Shown here: positions 20,502 to 33,600 of the stretch, in pieces | Position numbering within the stretch: the first letter of the stretch is position 1 | Layout of the letters: every line of letters starts with the position of its first letter | Source of the DNA: Mytilus edulis | Lineage: Eukaryota; Mollusca; Bivalvia; Mytilida; Mytilidae | Reading direction: 5' to 3' | NCBI RefSeq assembly: GCF_963676685.1 | Contig: NC_092354.1 | Location: 69,366,178-69,430,177, forward strand | Length of the DNA stretch: 64,000 bases | Translations under genes and position numbers: made by a program | The notes under the pieces: model-generated | Seen by the model: the letters and a program-made list of their open reading frames with translations, nothing else | The model's database searches: none | What the model was told of the DNA's origin: nothing

Positions 20502-22807
20502 CTGAAAGAAACATGCTATCATATTATAAAAGTATGACACAAATACCGACCTTCAAGACAAATTCAGATAGGTGATGTCCATGAAAAAAGACTAAATCAA
20601 ACGATATCATTTAACGGAACAAGTAAAAAAGAGCCATATTCCATGTTATTGGCTCTTAAATCTCTGTGATGATGCACTAAATATGTGACACATACATCAT
20701 TATGATTAGAATTATAGCTGATTAGTAGTCTCATTTCCCCCCTCCCTAGGCAACTGGTCATTAAGTTTTGCCCTCTGCCATCCGTCCCATTTTCGTTTCC
20801 GCACTTTAGCTTAAGTTTGCCATATGTATTTTATTTAAAACACATGTATAATGCTAAGAACTAAAACCTGAGTTTGAAATTGGGTTGTAAGTCATTTGAT
20901 GTTCAAGAGTAATGCCCCATTTTAACTTTTAAAATGCAACGTTTAAATGGGGCATTGGTGTCTTCTGACACATTGTTGTTTTATTTTATTTTTTTTGTGC
21001 TGTGCTTATTTATAGTTGCTAGTCAAAATTTAAAAATGCGTAATATGTCTAATAATACGAATACTGCTGAAAATGTTTTAATGCACTCTTATGCATTAAT
21101 GCTCTATATGCATTTTGAAAACATGTGGCGTAATTACCGCAAACTATGGATACCGGATGGTGCTTATTTTGTATTTGTAATTTTCAAAGGCGAAATCGTG
21201 AAAATGCGAAAGAAACAGTGATAGCTATAAAAACACTGATAGATGTGTTTTTGCTATTTTACGATTTCACGTTTGAAAATACAAAGGTGAAAACGACAAA
21301 ATGGAAATTGGCCGCACCAATCTTTCATAAATACAAAGTTAAATGCTAAAGTTTTCATAAATATGAAGCAAGGATTAAAAGCAAGATCGTGCAAATGCCA
21401 AGAAGGGAAATACCATGCCCTATTATACGTATCAAACAAAGGAACTTATTTGCTTTAAAGATGTAGATATTTTACAGTCAAACTTTTCTGTGGAGAATAT
21501 AACCCTGAATACGTCTTTTACTACGATAACCCACCACTAATATGGATTTTCTTTCAATTTTCTAGAAATGATGTCGGAAGATATAAAATTAAAACAAATA
21601 AAATAGCCTACAACCAAATTCCATTATAATGAAATCTATTATTTTTAGCCATATGATTCAGCATTTTCCTCATTTATGTCCTCCCGTATCCAAAAAGGGG
21701 AAAGACTAAAATCATAATGACTATTACATTTTATCTGTCTATTTGAAATAACCTCGAACGAGTTTTGAAACTAGTGTAAACCACAATTTTGATGTCATTT
21801 CATCATAGATCATCATAGACAGAAAAAAATCACAAGTAATTACTTATTTCAGTAGTGTACGCCTTGGTTGATATAAATAAAGCCGCTCAAGTTAATATAT
21901 TCATTTGTAGTACTAATTTATCGTCATAATGTGTCCATAGTACACGGATGTCCCTATCAGAACTATCATTTTCTATGCTCAGTGGTCCGTGAAAACGGGG
22001 TAAAAACTCTAATTTGGCATTTAAATTAGAAAGATCATATCATAGGGAACATGGGTACTTAGTTAAAGTTTATTGGACGTTGACTTCATCAAAAACTACC
22101 TCGACCAAATGATTTAATCTGAAGCTAGACAGACGGACGAACCAACAGATGGACAAACGAACAACGAACGGACGGACGCACAGACCAGAAAACATAATGC
22201 CCATAAATGGGGCATAACAATCCGTCCGTTCGGAACAAATCTTAACTTAAGTAGTTCTAAGCATATTATCCCTGTTCACATATTTTCCTATTTTATGTTT
22301 CAACTGTGTAGATAAGTTATGCTTGCATACAACACTGTGACAATGAAACACGAAATAATTATTAACGATATCACCGTAATCAAATATAAATCAATGACCA
22401 TTCTGGTAAATTACAAATGGTTCAAAAGAAATTAATGTAAACCTATATCCCCTTTTATTCCTATATTTTACCTGTACATACTGGTAAGAATAATACTATC
22501 CAACAGTTGAAGAAAACCATGATAGAACCTGTAGTTTAGTGCATTGAACTTTTGTGTTAATCATGTATCTTGTGATAATACATTCTTATCAATAGAACAA
22601 TAGTCGGTCATACAACTGTTTGGTATGATTCTTTTTACAAGTACCTTGTATATTAATTAGCAGATGTACAAAACTGTTCGATTTTTGGTAACTCGATTCT
22701 CAAGGTAACAAACTAGAAGCTCGGGTTTTTGGAGTAATGTCCGGTTTGTTAAAAAGTTGTACAGTTTCACAAATATCTTAAAAACAATATGTAAACCTCA
22801 CTACTTT

Positions 22808-22880
22808 ATAAAATTGAGAATGGAAATGGGGAATGTGTGAAAGAGACAACAACCCGACCATAGAGCAGACAACAGCCGTA
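22808..22880 (+). repeat. 'gagacaacaacccgaccata' dispersed repeat fragment
   Basis: Fragment of the family also seen at 32568-32715, 45720-45870, 47075-47215 and 52190-52340. It is absent from the matching place in unit B (around 27460), so it was gained or lost after the block duplicated. Confidence 0.7.
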
Positions 22881-25374
22881 TGTAATAATTTGTCTTTTTC
22901 ATTTTTAGCCATGGCGTTGTCAGTTTATTTTCGATTTTTATTTTGAGGGGTATCTTTCGTCCCTCTTTTTTAATACTAATTTCAGTTACAAACAGTACGA
23001 AAACACCGTACAAGGTTCGTCGATGTTCAGCTTTAATTTTAGTTTGTTTCTAATGTTTCTATGTATGTTGCATTTTTGTTGTTTTTGTTGAACTTCAGTG
23101 TTTGTGTTGTGTTTTTTTTTTAATCCTCTTATAAATTATGTTTTTCCCTCGGTTTTAGTTTGTAACCGGTATTTATTTTCTCTCAATCGATTTATGAATT
23201 TTGAACAACCTTATACTACTGTTGCCTTTATTTGTGCTTGTTCGTCATTCCTTATGACCAATTTACTGTATTAGATGTGCGATTTTGACAGCTAGCGTCT
23301 TTATTGATGCATGAGGCCAAAGTATTCGAAATGAAATTCATTATACAAATGTTGAAGACATTATGTAGAGCTTTGCGGGAGGAAGGTAAAGTCTGTTATA
23401 GTTTTCCCATGTTATTTCGAATAGCTTTCATGTTCTGTCTGCAAGTTTCTTACAAATAAATAAACCTAAGAAGATATGGAATTAGTGTCAATGAGACAAC
23501 TATCCATCCAAGTCACAATTTATAAAAGTGAACCAGTTAATTATACGTTCTTTAACACGGAGACTTAGCATGAAAGTACTTAATGATTGATATTTATTAG
23601 CCTGGTGATACCATCGGGGAATACCGTTCCAGTTGTAATTATTACAATAAGCGATACCAGTTTTTATTGCACCAGATGCCCATTTCGACATAGTAATAAT
23701 GCTCGTGGTTAAATAATTTTAAAATCCAATATAAACTAGGCAACACGAATCTAATACAAAATTAGGAATCAACTGTGATGTCTAGGCATTTCGACAATTT
23801 ATGTCTCTTCAGTGATGTTCGACACCAAACAATTAAAACTATTCATATTAATGAAAAGCAGAGGTATGGGTGCCAATGAGACAAATCCCCATCCAAAATT
23901 CAATGTATTATAAAAAGTTAACAATTATAGGCCAAAGTACGGCCTTCAATACGAAGTCTTGGCTTATACCGATCAGCAAGCAATACATGACTCCAAAAGG
24001 ACTAGTGTAAAACAATTCAAACAGGAAAACCAACGGTCTAGTGTGTCTTTCTATGTTGGGATGTTACACTATTGTTTCGGGTAAGTGGGAAAGTTGATAC
24101 CTTTTAAAACGTTTAAAAACGCTGTATGTGTTTGCATCTGTCCTAAGTCAGGAAACTCATGTTTTGTTTGTCGTGTGTTTGTTCATAAGTGTTTCTAGTT
24201 TACTTACAAAGGTTAGACCGTTGGTTTTCCTGTTTAAATTGTTTAACACTAGTCCTTTTGTGGCCATTTTTAGTTTGCTGTTCGGTGTGAGCTATCACAC
24301 CGTGCTGAAACCGTACTTTGACCTATAAAGGTTTACTTTTACATATTTTGTATAGTTGTGTCGCTTACAATTATTACACGCCTTGTGATTTTTATTAAGT
24401 TGATCATTTTCTATAGCTGATCTATAATAAAATTATAAATGTACATGAAAGGAGGTGTGGTATCATTGCCAATGACACAAACATTCATCAAATTCCAAAT
24501 GAAGTGGACGTAAGCAATTATAGTCAACCGTACGGCTTTTAACAATGACAAAAATCAATACAGTATAGTCGGTTATGAAAGACCGTAACATGAAAAATAT
24601 AAAACAATTCAATTGAAACAACAAACAGTCCTATTCGTAACATAACAATTTATGAATAACAAATATAAATTTGGTTATAAATAGTATAAAGTAAAATCAC
24701 AAAAATACTCCGAGGAAAATTCAAAACGTAAAGTCCCTAATCAAATGACAAAATCAAAAAACTTGGTACAGCTAAGAGCAACAGTAGTATACCGCTGTTC
24801 GAAATTCATAAATCAATTGAGGAAAAACAAATTCGGATTACAAACTTAAACTGAGGGAAAGACATCAAATATAAGAGGAGAACAACGACACAACACAAAA
24901 ACTAAAATGCAACACACACATAAACGAACTATAATATAACAACGGCCATTTTGAGAAAAATAATGGGTTGAACCTGGTTGTGTGGATAGCCAAACCTCCC
25001 GCTTGTATGGCTATATTAAATATAACATTAAAATGACAACATTCATGACAGGACTACAATACAAATAAATGGAAGAACATACAGGACAACGAAACACACA
25101 AAAAAAAATTACAATAGAACATTACGACAAGCTTATATATATATAGTTATTAAAGATACCAGGCATTTTCTTATGTAGAAAATGGTAGATTGAACCTTGT
25201 TTCACAGCTAGCTAAACTTCACTTGTATGACAGTCGCATCAAATTCAATTTTATTGACAACGATGTTTGAACAAAACAGACATAGATAAAAATGTCAATA
25301 ATATTTGAAATTCCAATTGCGAAAACTATTAGCCTAATTAATGGATTACAAATATAAAACTGATTGTAACGAAC

Positions 25375-25451
25375 CTCATGTGATTGACACTCCACAAGAG
25401 ATTTACATCTATTCAAATCATACTCTTTGTCACAATGGTAGCAAATTAAAG
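25375..25451 (-). CDS. LU gene 2, alternative first LU exon, copy B
   Basis: 77 bases with the same acceptor (TTCTTTCAG) and donor (GAG|GTTCGT) as copy A. It differs at only two bases: the first Ile codon is Leu (LICYHCDKEYDLNRC...), and one His codon changes synonymously. Because it enters mid-codon and leaves at phase 0, it cannot be spliced in series with copy A without a frameshift. It is either a mutually exclusive alternative exon or part of a partial duplicate gene. Confidence 0.65.
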
Positions 25452-27947
25452 CTGAAAGAAACAAGCTATCATATTATAAAAGTATGACACAAATACCGAA
25501 CATCAAGACAAATTCAGATAGGTGATATCCATTAAAAAAGACAAAATCAAACGAAATCATTTAACGGAACAAGTAAAAAAACAACTACCATATTCCATGT
25601 TATTGGCACTTAAATGTCTGTAATGATGCACTGAATATGTGACACATACATCAGGTTGATTAAAATTATATTTAATTAGTATTCTCATCCCCCTCTGTAG
25701 GTAACTGGTTATTAAGGGCTATCCTTTACCGTCCTTCTGCCATCCGTCCGTCCCATTTTCATTTCCGCACTTTAACTTTAGTTTGACCAATGTATTTCAT
25801 TTTAAACTCATGCATAATGCTAAGAACTAAACCTGCAGACCGATTTCGGAATTAGGCAGTGAGTATCTTGCCTATACGAGAGTTATGTCCCTTTCTATCT
25901 CGGAATCTTTAGAATAACAAATCGTGTCCGCACTCCAAGCTAGGACTATCTCACCCAAAACCAATGAAACTCATACACATTACGAAGAACCAAAACAACT
26001 AGCAGTCTTTAGAGTTCGAATTTGGGAAGTGAGTCACATATCGTTCTAGTATTATGCCCCTTTTTAACTTAGAAAAATGTGTCTTTTATTTATGTCAACT
26101 CTCTCGATTAAATATGTCTCATATAATTTTTTAAAACTCATACACTAAAAACCACAACACGTCGACAGAGTTCGATATTAGGTTATAAGTCATTTGGTGT
26201 TCAAGAGTACTGCCCCTTTTAACTTTGAAAAATGCAATGTTTGAACTAGGGTATTGGTGTCTTCTGCCACATTGTTCTTTTATTTTTTTTTGTGTTAAGC
26301 TTATAATTAGTTGATAGTCAAAATTTAAAAATGCGTAATATGTCTGAAAATACGGTGACTGCTGAAATGTTTTAATGCAAACTTAAGCATTGATGCTCTA
26401 TATGCATTTTAAAACATGTGGCATTATTATAACAAAGAATAGATACCGGATGGTGCTTGTTTCGTATTTGTATTTTTCACAGGCGAAATCGTGGTATTTA
26501 TACAAATATTTTTGTCATGCAAAAGGGGAAAGAATAAAATCATAAGGAATGACTGTAATAGTTTATCTGTCTATATGAAATAACCTCGAACGAATTTATT
26601 AATTAGTGTGAACCACAAGTTTGATGTCATTTCTTCATAGAAAAAAATCCCTAGTGATTTATTATTTCAGTAGTGTAAGCCTGGGCTGATAAGAGAAATC
26701 CATTCGTAGTACTAGTTTATCGTAAGAATGTGTCCATAGGAGACGGACGCCCAATCAGCACTATTATTGTATATGTTCAGTGGACCGTGAAAATGGGATA
26801 AAACTCTAAGTTGGTATTAAAATTAAAAAGATCGTATCATAAGGAACATGTGTACTAAGTTAAGGTTGATTGGACTTCAACTTCATCAAAAACTACCTCG
26901 ACCAAATACTTTAACCTGAAGCGGGACAGTCGGACGAACGGACGGTCGGACGCAGACCAGAAAATAAAATGCCCATAAATGACACATAAAAATCCGTCCG
27001 TTCCGAACAAATCTTAATTTAAGTAGCTATAAATATGTTAGCCCTGTTCCACATACTTTCCTATTTTAACTTTCAACTGTGTAAATGAATTGTATTTGCA
27101 TACACCATTGTGACAATGAAACATTTGACGAAATAATTCTGTACGATATCGCCGTAATCAAATAAAAATCAATGTCCATTCTGGTAAATTACAAATGGTT
27201 CAAAAGAAATAACGTAAACCTATATCCCCTTTTATTTCTATATTTTACCTGTACATACTGGTAAAAATAATACTATCCAACAGTTGAAGAAACCCATTAT
27301 ATAACCTGAAGTTAGGTGCATTGACCTTTTCTATTTATCATGTATCTTGTGATAAGACATTCTTTATCAATAGAACACATGTCGGTCATACAACTGTTTG
27401 GTATGATTCTACTTACCTTACATATTAAGAATCAGACATGTAAACCTCACTGATTTATATACATGATATACTAGCATACTTATTTCAGTTACAAACAATA
27501 CGAAAACACCGTGTGGGATTTATCGATTTTCAACTTTATTTTTTGGTTGATTGTAAGGTTTCTTTGTATGATGCATTGACGTTTTGTTTTGTTGCATTTG
27601 AGTGTTTTTGTTGTCCTCTTATAAATTATGTTTTTACCGTCGGGATTTATACTCTCAATTAATTTATGACATTTTAAAAGCTTTCTACTGCTGTTGTCTT
27701 TATTTTTGCTGTTTCGTATGATCTATTAACTGCACTAGATGTGCACATTCGATAGCTAGCTTCTTATTTGAAGTATGAGGCTGAAGTTTTTGAAATCAAA
27801 ATCATTATACTAATGTTGAAGACATTATGTAAAGCTTTGCGTGAGGAAGATAAAGTCTGTTACTTCAAATTGCGTCCGAGTTCGTTCTGCAAATTTCTTA
27901 CAAATAAAATCCATATGTTCATGAAAGAACTTAAGGATTGGGGTAGT

Positions 27948-28443
27948 AGCCTGGTGATACCTGCAGGAACTAACACTAGTGATACCGTCAGAGAATAGCG
28001 GTCCAACAGAGCCTGGTGATACCTGCAGGAATTAACACTAATGATACCGTCAGAGAATAGCGGTCCAACAGAGCCTGGTGATACCTGCAGGAACTAACAC
28101 TAGTGATACCGTCAGAGAATAGCGGTCCACCAGAGCCTGGTGATACCTGCAGGAACTAACACTAGTGATACCGTCAGAGAACAGCGGTCCACCAGAGCCT
28201 GGTGATACATGCAGGAACTAACACTAGTGATACCGTCAGAGAATAGCGGTCCACCAGAGCCTGGTGATACCTGCAGGAACTAACACTAGTGATACCGTCA
28301 GAGAATAGCGGTCCAACAGAGCCTGGTGATACCTGCAGGAACTAACACAAGTGATACCGTCAGAGAACAGCGGTCCACCAGAGCCTGGTGATACCTGCGG
28401 AAATTAACACTAGTGATACCGTCAGAGAATAGCGGTCCACCAG
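27948..28443 (+). repeat. 62-bp minisatellite, 8 copies
   Basis: The unit begins 'agcctggtgatacctgcagg' and ends 'gaatagcggtccaacag'. Copies start at 27948, 28010, 28072, 28134, 28196, 28258, 28320 and 28382. They differ at a few positions (for example 'aacagcgg' for 'aatagcgg'). In unit A only a single diverged copy occurs near 23600. The ORF 27768-27998 reads into the first copy and is not a gene. Confidence 0.92.
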
Positions 28444-29180
28444 CAAATATACTGTTTCAGTTGTAGTTATAAAATTAAGCGATATCAGTGTTACTGCACC
28501 AGATGCACATTTGGACAACTTAATAATGTTCGAGGCTAAATAATTTTAAAATCCAAAATAAAATAGGCAGCACGAACCTTATACAAAATTATTAATCAAT
28601 TCTGATGTCTATGCATTTCTGCCATTTACGTTTCGTCATTGATGTTCGACGCCAAACAATTAAAACAATCTATATAAATGAAGAGATGTGGTATAAGTTC
28701 CTATGAGACAAATCCTCATCCAAGATTCAATGTATAAAAAGTTAACAATTATAGGTCAATGAATGGCCTTCAACACGGAGCCTTGGTTAATACCGATCAG
28801 CACTCAATAAATGACCCCAAAAGGACTAGTATAAACAATTCAAACAGGAAACCAACAGTCTAGGATATCTTTCTATGTTGGGATGTTACACTATTGTTTC
28901 AGGTAAGGGGGAAAGTTCGTACCTTTTAAAATGTTTAAACACGCTGTATGTGTTTGCACCTGTCCTAAGTCAGGAACCTCATGTTTAGTGGTTGTCGTGT
29001 GTTGATTTTTGTTCATAAGTGTTTTTCGTTTATTTACATTGATTAGACCGTTGATTTTCCTGTTTTAATTCTTTAACACTATTCCTTGTGTGGCCCTTTA
29101 TAGTTTGCTGTTCGGTGTGAGCCATCGCACCGTGTTGAAGGCCGTACTTTGACCTACAATGGTTTACTTTTACATATTGG

Positions 29181-30169
29181 GACTTGGATGGAGACTTGTC
29201 TCATTTGCACTCATACCACATCGTCTTATATCTATAATCTATATAAAAAACGGGAACCAACAGACATTTATGAACCACACAATTAAACAACAACAACTGA
29301 ACAACAGGCTCCTGATTATAATATAGATTAGGTAACGCTTTAGGCCTTTTCACAACTGAGGATGAACTTAGTTGCCTGGTAATTGTGACGCTCATTGCAA
29401 ATCAATTTATATTATTGATAGAGATAATGCAGACAATTTCATTGATATAGGAAATGCAACTCTTATCCTACCAAAAACTAGGGATGGACTTGAACGCTTG
29501 ACAACTAAACATTTTTGAGCGATCTCTGAGGACTCTGAGGGTGAACAATTTATATCCCACAATAGATTAGTAAAACTCATACACTTTGCAATGGTAAATA
29601 GTTCAGGTTCAAAACGTGACTTCAGACTGGTTACTCTTCTTTAACTCCGTTGATGAATTCTATCCTGAGACTAGCAAGTTTGTAAATGTACATCGCAACT
29701 TAAATAAACGATTATATTATTTTCAATGCATTCAGTGAATTCAATGTTACACACGCGTTATCTTCAGGATTAAACCTTGCACCCTGTTGTAGCGAGGACC
29801 ATGCACAATTTATATTACTGCTTGTACAAAAACAAAACTGGTGTGATTGCCTAAAAAACTATATAGCAAGTTAATTTTTTTTCTCTAGACAAAATTACAA
29901 AACTTAGAAAAGTATTAAACATGTTAAATACGTTTTTCAAATACAATTAATATAAACCTTTAACTTATATTTCAAATTAAGTTTGAGAGAAGTCAACATG
30001 GTCACCAATGCCACTAGAAATAATTTAATAATGAACACATTCATACAATAAAATGTTAAACAGTGGTCTTCAGTATAGTGTCAAAACAGCACCTTCCTTT
30101 CTCAATGACTGTTCGATACTTTGCCTTGGCTTCAGAAATGAGACACTGTATAATGATGCTTCTGAAGTA
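29181..30169. other. Intergenic / 3' flank of the Rab gene
   Basis: No exon seen. The part near 30010-30169 is probably the 3' UTR of the minus-strand GTPase gene. A short ORF at 29201-29395 has no domain signal. Confidence 0.45.
30024..30029 (-). promoter_or_regulatory. Putative poly(A) signal (ATTAAA) of the Rab gene
   Basis: ATTAAA on the minus strand about 140 bases past the stop at 30170. Confidence 0.35.
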
Positions 30170-30625
30170 TCACAATATAACACAACTATGATCATGTCTT
30201 GATGTGTGGCCGTAACTGCTGTCACTTTCTCTCTTAGAACTATTTTGTTTCCGCCTGAAAAGTTTCCGCCAAAGGAATCCTAGTGTCTTTTTCTTCTTTT
30301 TCCTTTTATTTTTATTTGTAGTTTTAATGATTCGTAATTTTCTCTTTGTTAATTTGAGTCCTCGAGATTTTTTCTTTATTTTCCCATTTTGTTGTGGGTT
30401 ATGTTCCTCACAGTTTGTGATTTCATTTTCTAGGAGATGGCCATTTGAATGTTCTGTTGATGTACATGGAGATGTCAATAACTTATCTTTTTTCGATTTA
30501 TTGTTATCTTGTTTGTTCGTTTTCTCTTTCTTTTTCTTCTTTTTCTTTTTCGAATTGTCATTTTGCTTCCGCTTTTCTTCCATTATTTCTGGCGGTCGTA
30601 ACATGTATGGATGATAACTTTTCAT
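30170..30625 (-). CDS. Rab gene exon 7 (Lys-rich tail, CVIL)
   Basis: 456 bases with stop, after acceptor TTTTTAACAG. The 151 residues start MKSYHPYMLRPPEIMEEKRK and include a KKKKKKKKEK run, a LLTSPCTSTEHSNGHLLENE stretch and further basic clusters, then RHDHSCVIL. The exon is low-complexity but open throughout. The plus-strand ORFs opposite (30327-30681) are its antisense shadows. Confidence 0.88.
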   Translation of the reverse strand: MKSYHPYMLRPPEIMEEKRKQNDNSKKKKKKKKEKTNKQDNNKSKKDKLLTSPCTSTEHSNGHLLENEITNCEEHNPQQNGKIKKKSRGLKLTKRKLRIIKTTNKNKRKKKKKTLGFLWRKLFRRKQNSSKRESDSSYGHTSRHDHSCVIL

Positions 30626-33600
30626 CTGTTAAAAATAAAAGTTCGAAAATACCATTGAAATTTTATTATATGATCAAATAGTTAATATAAAGAGAATATC
30701 TACCGTATATTTGACATGTAATGTTGTGATTTTTACCACAAAGCGTGAGTTGCGGCTAGCCACAAAACCAGGTTCCACCTACCATTGTTTACAAAGTCAG
30801 GAATATGACAGTTGTTATCTAATCATGCTTTTTGTTCTTTTCTATGTATGTTGCAGTGTCGTTTGTTTTTTGTTGCACTTCAGTGCTTCTGATTTTTCTT
30901 TGTTTTCCTTTTATAGTTGGTATGCCTCCCTCAGTTTTAGTTTGTAATCCGGATTTGTTTTCTTTCAATCTATTTATGACTTTTGAACAGCGTAATACTA
31001 CTGTTGCCTCTATTCACCATGATGAAATCATAAACATAAATAAATACAAAATCTGATGTACAGTTGTCGTTTGTTTATGTAATGTATACGTGTTTCTCGT
31101 TTCTCGTTTTTTTATATAGATTAGGCCGTTGGTTTTCCCGTTTGAATGGTTTCACACTAGTAATTTTGGGGCCCTTTATAGCTTGTTGTTCGGTGTGAGC
31201 CAAGGCTCCGCGTTGAAGGCCGTACATTGACATATAATGGTTTAATTTTTTTAATTGTTATATGGATGGAGAGTTGTTTTATTGGCACTCACACCACATC
31301 TTCCTTTATCTATATAAGTAAAATATTCTTACCACTTTAGGATCAAACGTTTCAGTAACATACTGAGCCAGTCTTTTAAACATCATGAACACATTTTCAT
31401 TCTTTTTGGCACTGGTTTCTATGAAGTCAAACGCCAGTATTTTCGTTGCTAGCTATAAAATATGAAACAAACTTTACTGCTTTCGCTTGTGAATCATTTC
31501 AGCTTTTTATTTAATTTTTGTGTTAGTTTTCTAAGCAGTCTTTTGTGGATATAATTTTCTATTTTCTAGTATTCAATGGTGTCGGTAATCGGTCCTTTTT
31601 GCACTTTGATTTCAACATACATTTGTGCATGCTGACTTGATTTTGTGTCGTTACGTTACTGTCTCATTAGCGTATTCCTAAAATCTCAACACAGTTATAT
31701 TCGAGTACTGGTTTATAAAGTACTTCGAGTTTCCAGTAACAGTTGAATGATTTCTTTGCGCAAACTTTTGCGTACCTTTTCATATTCTACAGTGGCGGAT
31801 CCAGTCATTTTAAAAAGGGTGGGTGGGGGTCCCAACACAGGACAAAGGGGGTTCCAACTATATGTCCCCATTCAAATGCATTGATCGGCCGGACCCCCCC
31901 CCCCCCCCCTGGATCCGCCAATGTTCTACTATTTAAAGTTAAAGGGCGAGGGTTTGAACCGTAGGAAAATGGTTTCAGTTCTATAGAAATGGTTTTATTG
32001 AAGTGTTTGTTCTAAGCTGTACCCACCTCTTTGCCTTCTTCTTCCTCTATTTGTCTGTCTTTTTCTAGATCAGATTTGTTCCCCACTAATATGATCGGTA
32101 CGGTGTCATATTGATTCTTACTATTGGTTATTCCCTGAAAAATGAGAAAATCATACTTATCATACACAATGTTAAGGAATTGGTCAGAAATATATTGAAT
32201 AAATGTGATACATAGTATAAAGGGCATTTTCACTGATTTGTTTTGATTTGATAGTGGCTTGCTAAAAGTGAATTATTATTTCACTTTTCGCTGTCATTAC
32301 ATTTGAGCGTTGTGGTGTTACATTTGAGCGCATTACCATTACATTTAGCGCATTGTCGTTACATTTGTGCGCATTTACATTACTTTTAAGCACAATACTG
32401 TTACATTTGAGTGCATTACCATTACATTTAGCGCTCTACCATTACATTTGAGCGCATTATCATTACATTTAGCGCATTCCCATTATATTTGAGCGCAGAA
32501 ATTATTACAAATACAATGATTTTAGCTTAATATATATATATAGGTTAATTATTTTAAAAAAATTAACCTATAAAATTGAGAATGGAAATGGGAAATGTGA
32601 CAAAGAGACAACAACCCGACCATAGAAAAAAACAAAAGCAGAAGGTCACCAACAGGTCTTCAATGTAGCAAGAAATTACCCCACCCGGAGGCGTCCTTCA
32701 GCTGGCCCCTAAACAATTATATACTAGTTCAGTGATAATGAACTATGTATTGTTAATGATGTGCACCGTGCAAATAGGGTGTATCTCCTAATGAAGAAGA
32801 CAAAGAAGAAGATGGAGCATGGGTCAATTTTCTGTTATTACGTGCAGTTTTCAAATATACATGTGTCTTCAAGTCATACTAGAGTTGTCTCACCGGCACT
32901 CATACAACATCCTCTTATTTCTATCTACTTACTTTGTTTACACTGTCGACCCAAAACGATAAATGTGTGAATGATTTCCTGTCTGTGATATCATAAACTA
33001 ATACTATACCCTGCAATAAACATGATAAATAATGATAAATTATACATGAAAAAATAACCTTTGGAATTGAAAAAATAATAAAGAAAACATTTAGAGTATA
33101 CATAGAGGAAGGACATATTTCGCTCCGATCTTTATACGATTATATTATTTTTTTTAAATTAATTACTTTATGTTTTTTTCTGGTGCCATTGCATCATTGA
33201 TCAATGTTATATTTTATACTGTTGAATGGTTGACTACGTGGGAGGTTTGTGTACACATTTGTATATCTTCTAAGTTTGGCTATCTGAATCATGAGTTGTT
33301 CATTGTTATTTGAAAGTTCGTTTTAATGAGTTTGGTTTTGGTGGTTAGGGTCTGTTATACTCTCTAATATTTTTGACGGTTCCTCTTATTAATTTTATGT
33401 ATTAATGTTTTTTGTGTAGTATCGAAGCGTAGTTAAAGTATATCAATGTACACAAGTAAGAACACCATCATACGGGGTTAGAAAATTTACTTGTATTAAG
33501 AACACGGACGTGGGGTACGTAACTGTATTTGATAAAAAATACACTCTCTTTGAATAAGAATGTGTATGTTATTATTAATAAATGGACTACCATTTGATAT

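Larger units (their letters stand above)
19441..24349. repeat. Tandem segmental duplication, unit A (~4.9 kb)
   Basis: The unit starts 'gtatagttgtgtcgcttaca' and matches 24350-29180 along its length in the same order. Shared anchors include the LU exon, the 'gtctcatttcccccctc' region, the 'cggacgaac' stretch and the 'gttgggatgttacactattg' stretch. Unit A alone carries about 490 bp near 21200-21690 and an inserted 'gagacaacaacccgaccata' repeat near 22808-22975. It holds one degenerate copy of the 62-bp unit that is amplified in unit B. Confidence 0.85.
24350..29180. repeat. Tandem segmental duplication, unit B (~4.8 kb)
   Basis: Direct second copy immediately adjoining unit A, roughly 90% or more similar by eye over most stretches. 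It ends at 'ggtttacttttacatatt', the same sequence that ends unit A. It carries the second LU exon and an expanded 62-bp minisatellite. Confidence 0.85.

Noticed and set aside
27768..27998. 76-codon ORF
   Set aside because: Its end lies in the 62-bp minisatellite and the matching frame in the other duplicate block is broken.
30327..30681. Plus-strand Phe/Ser-rich ORFs
   Set aside because: They are the antisense of the Lys-rich Rab exon 7.
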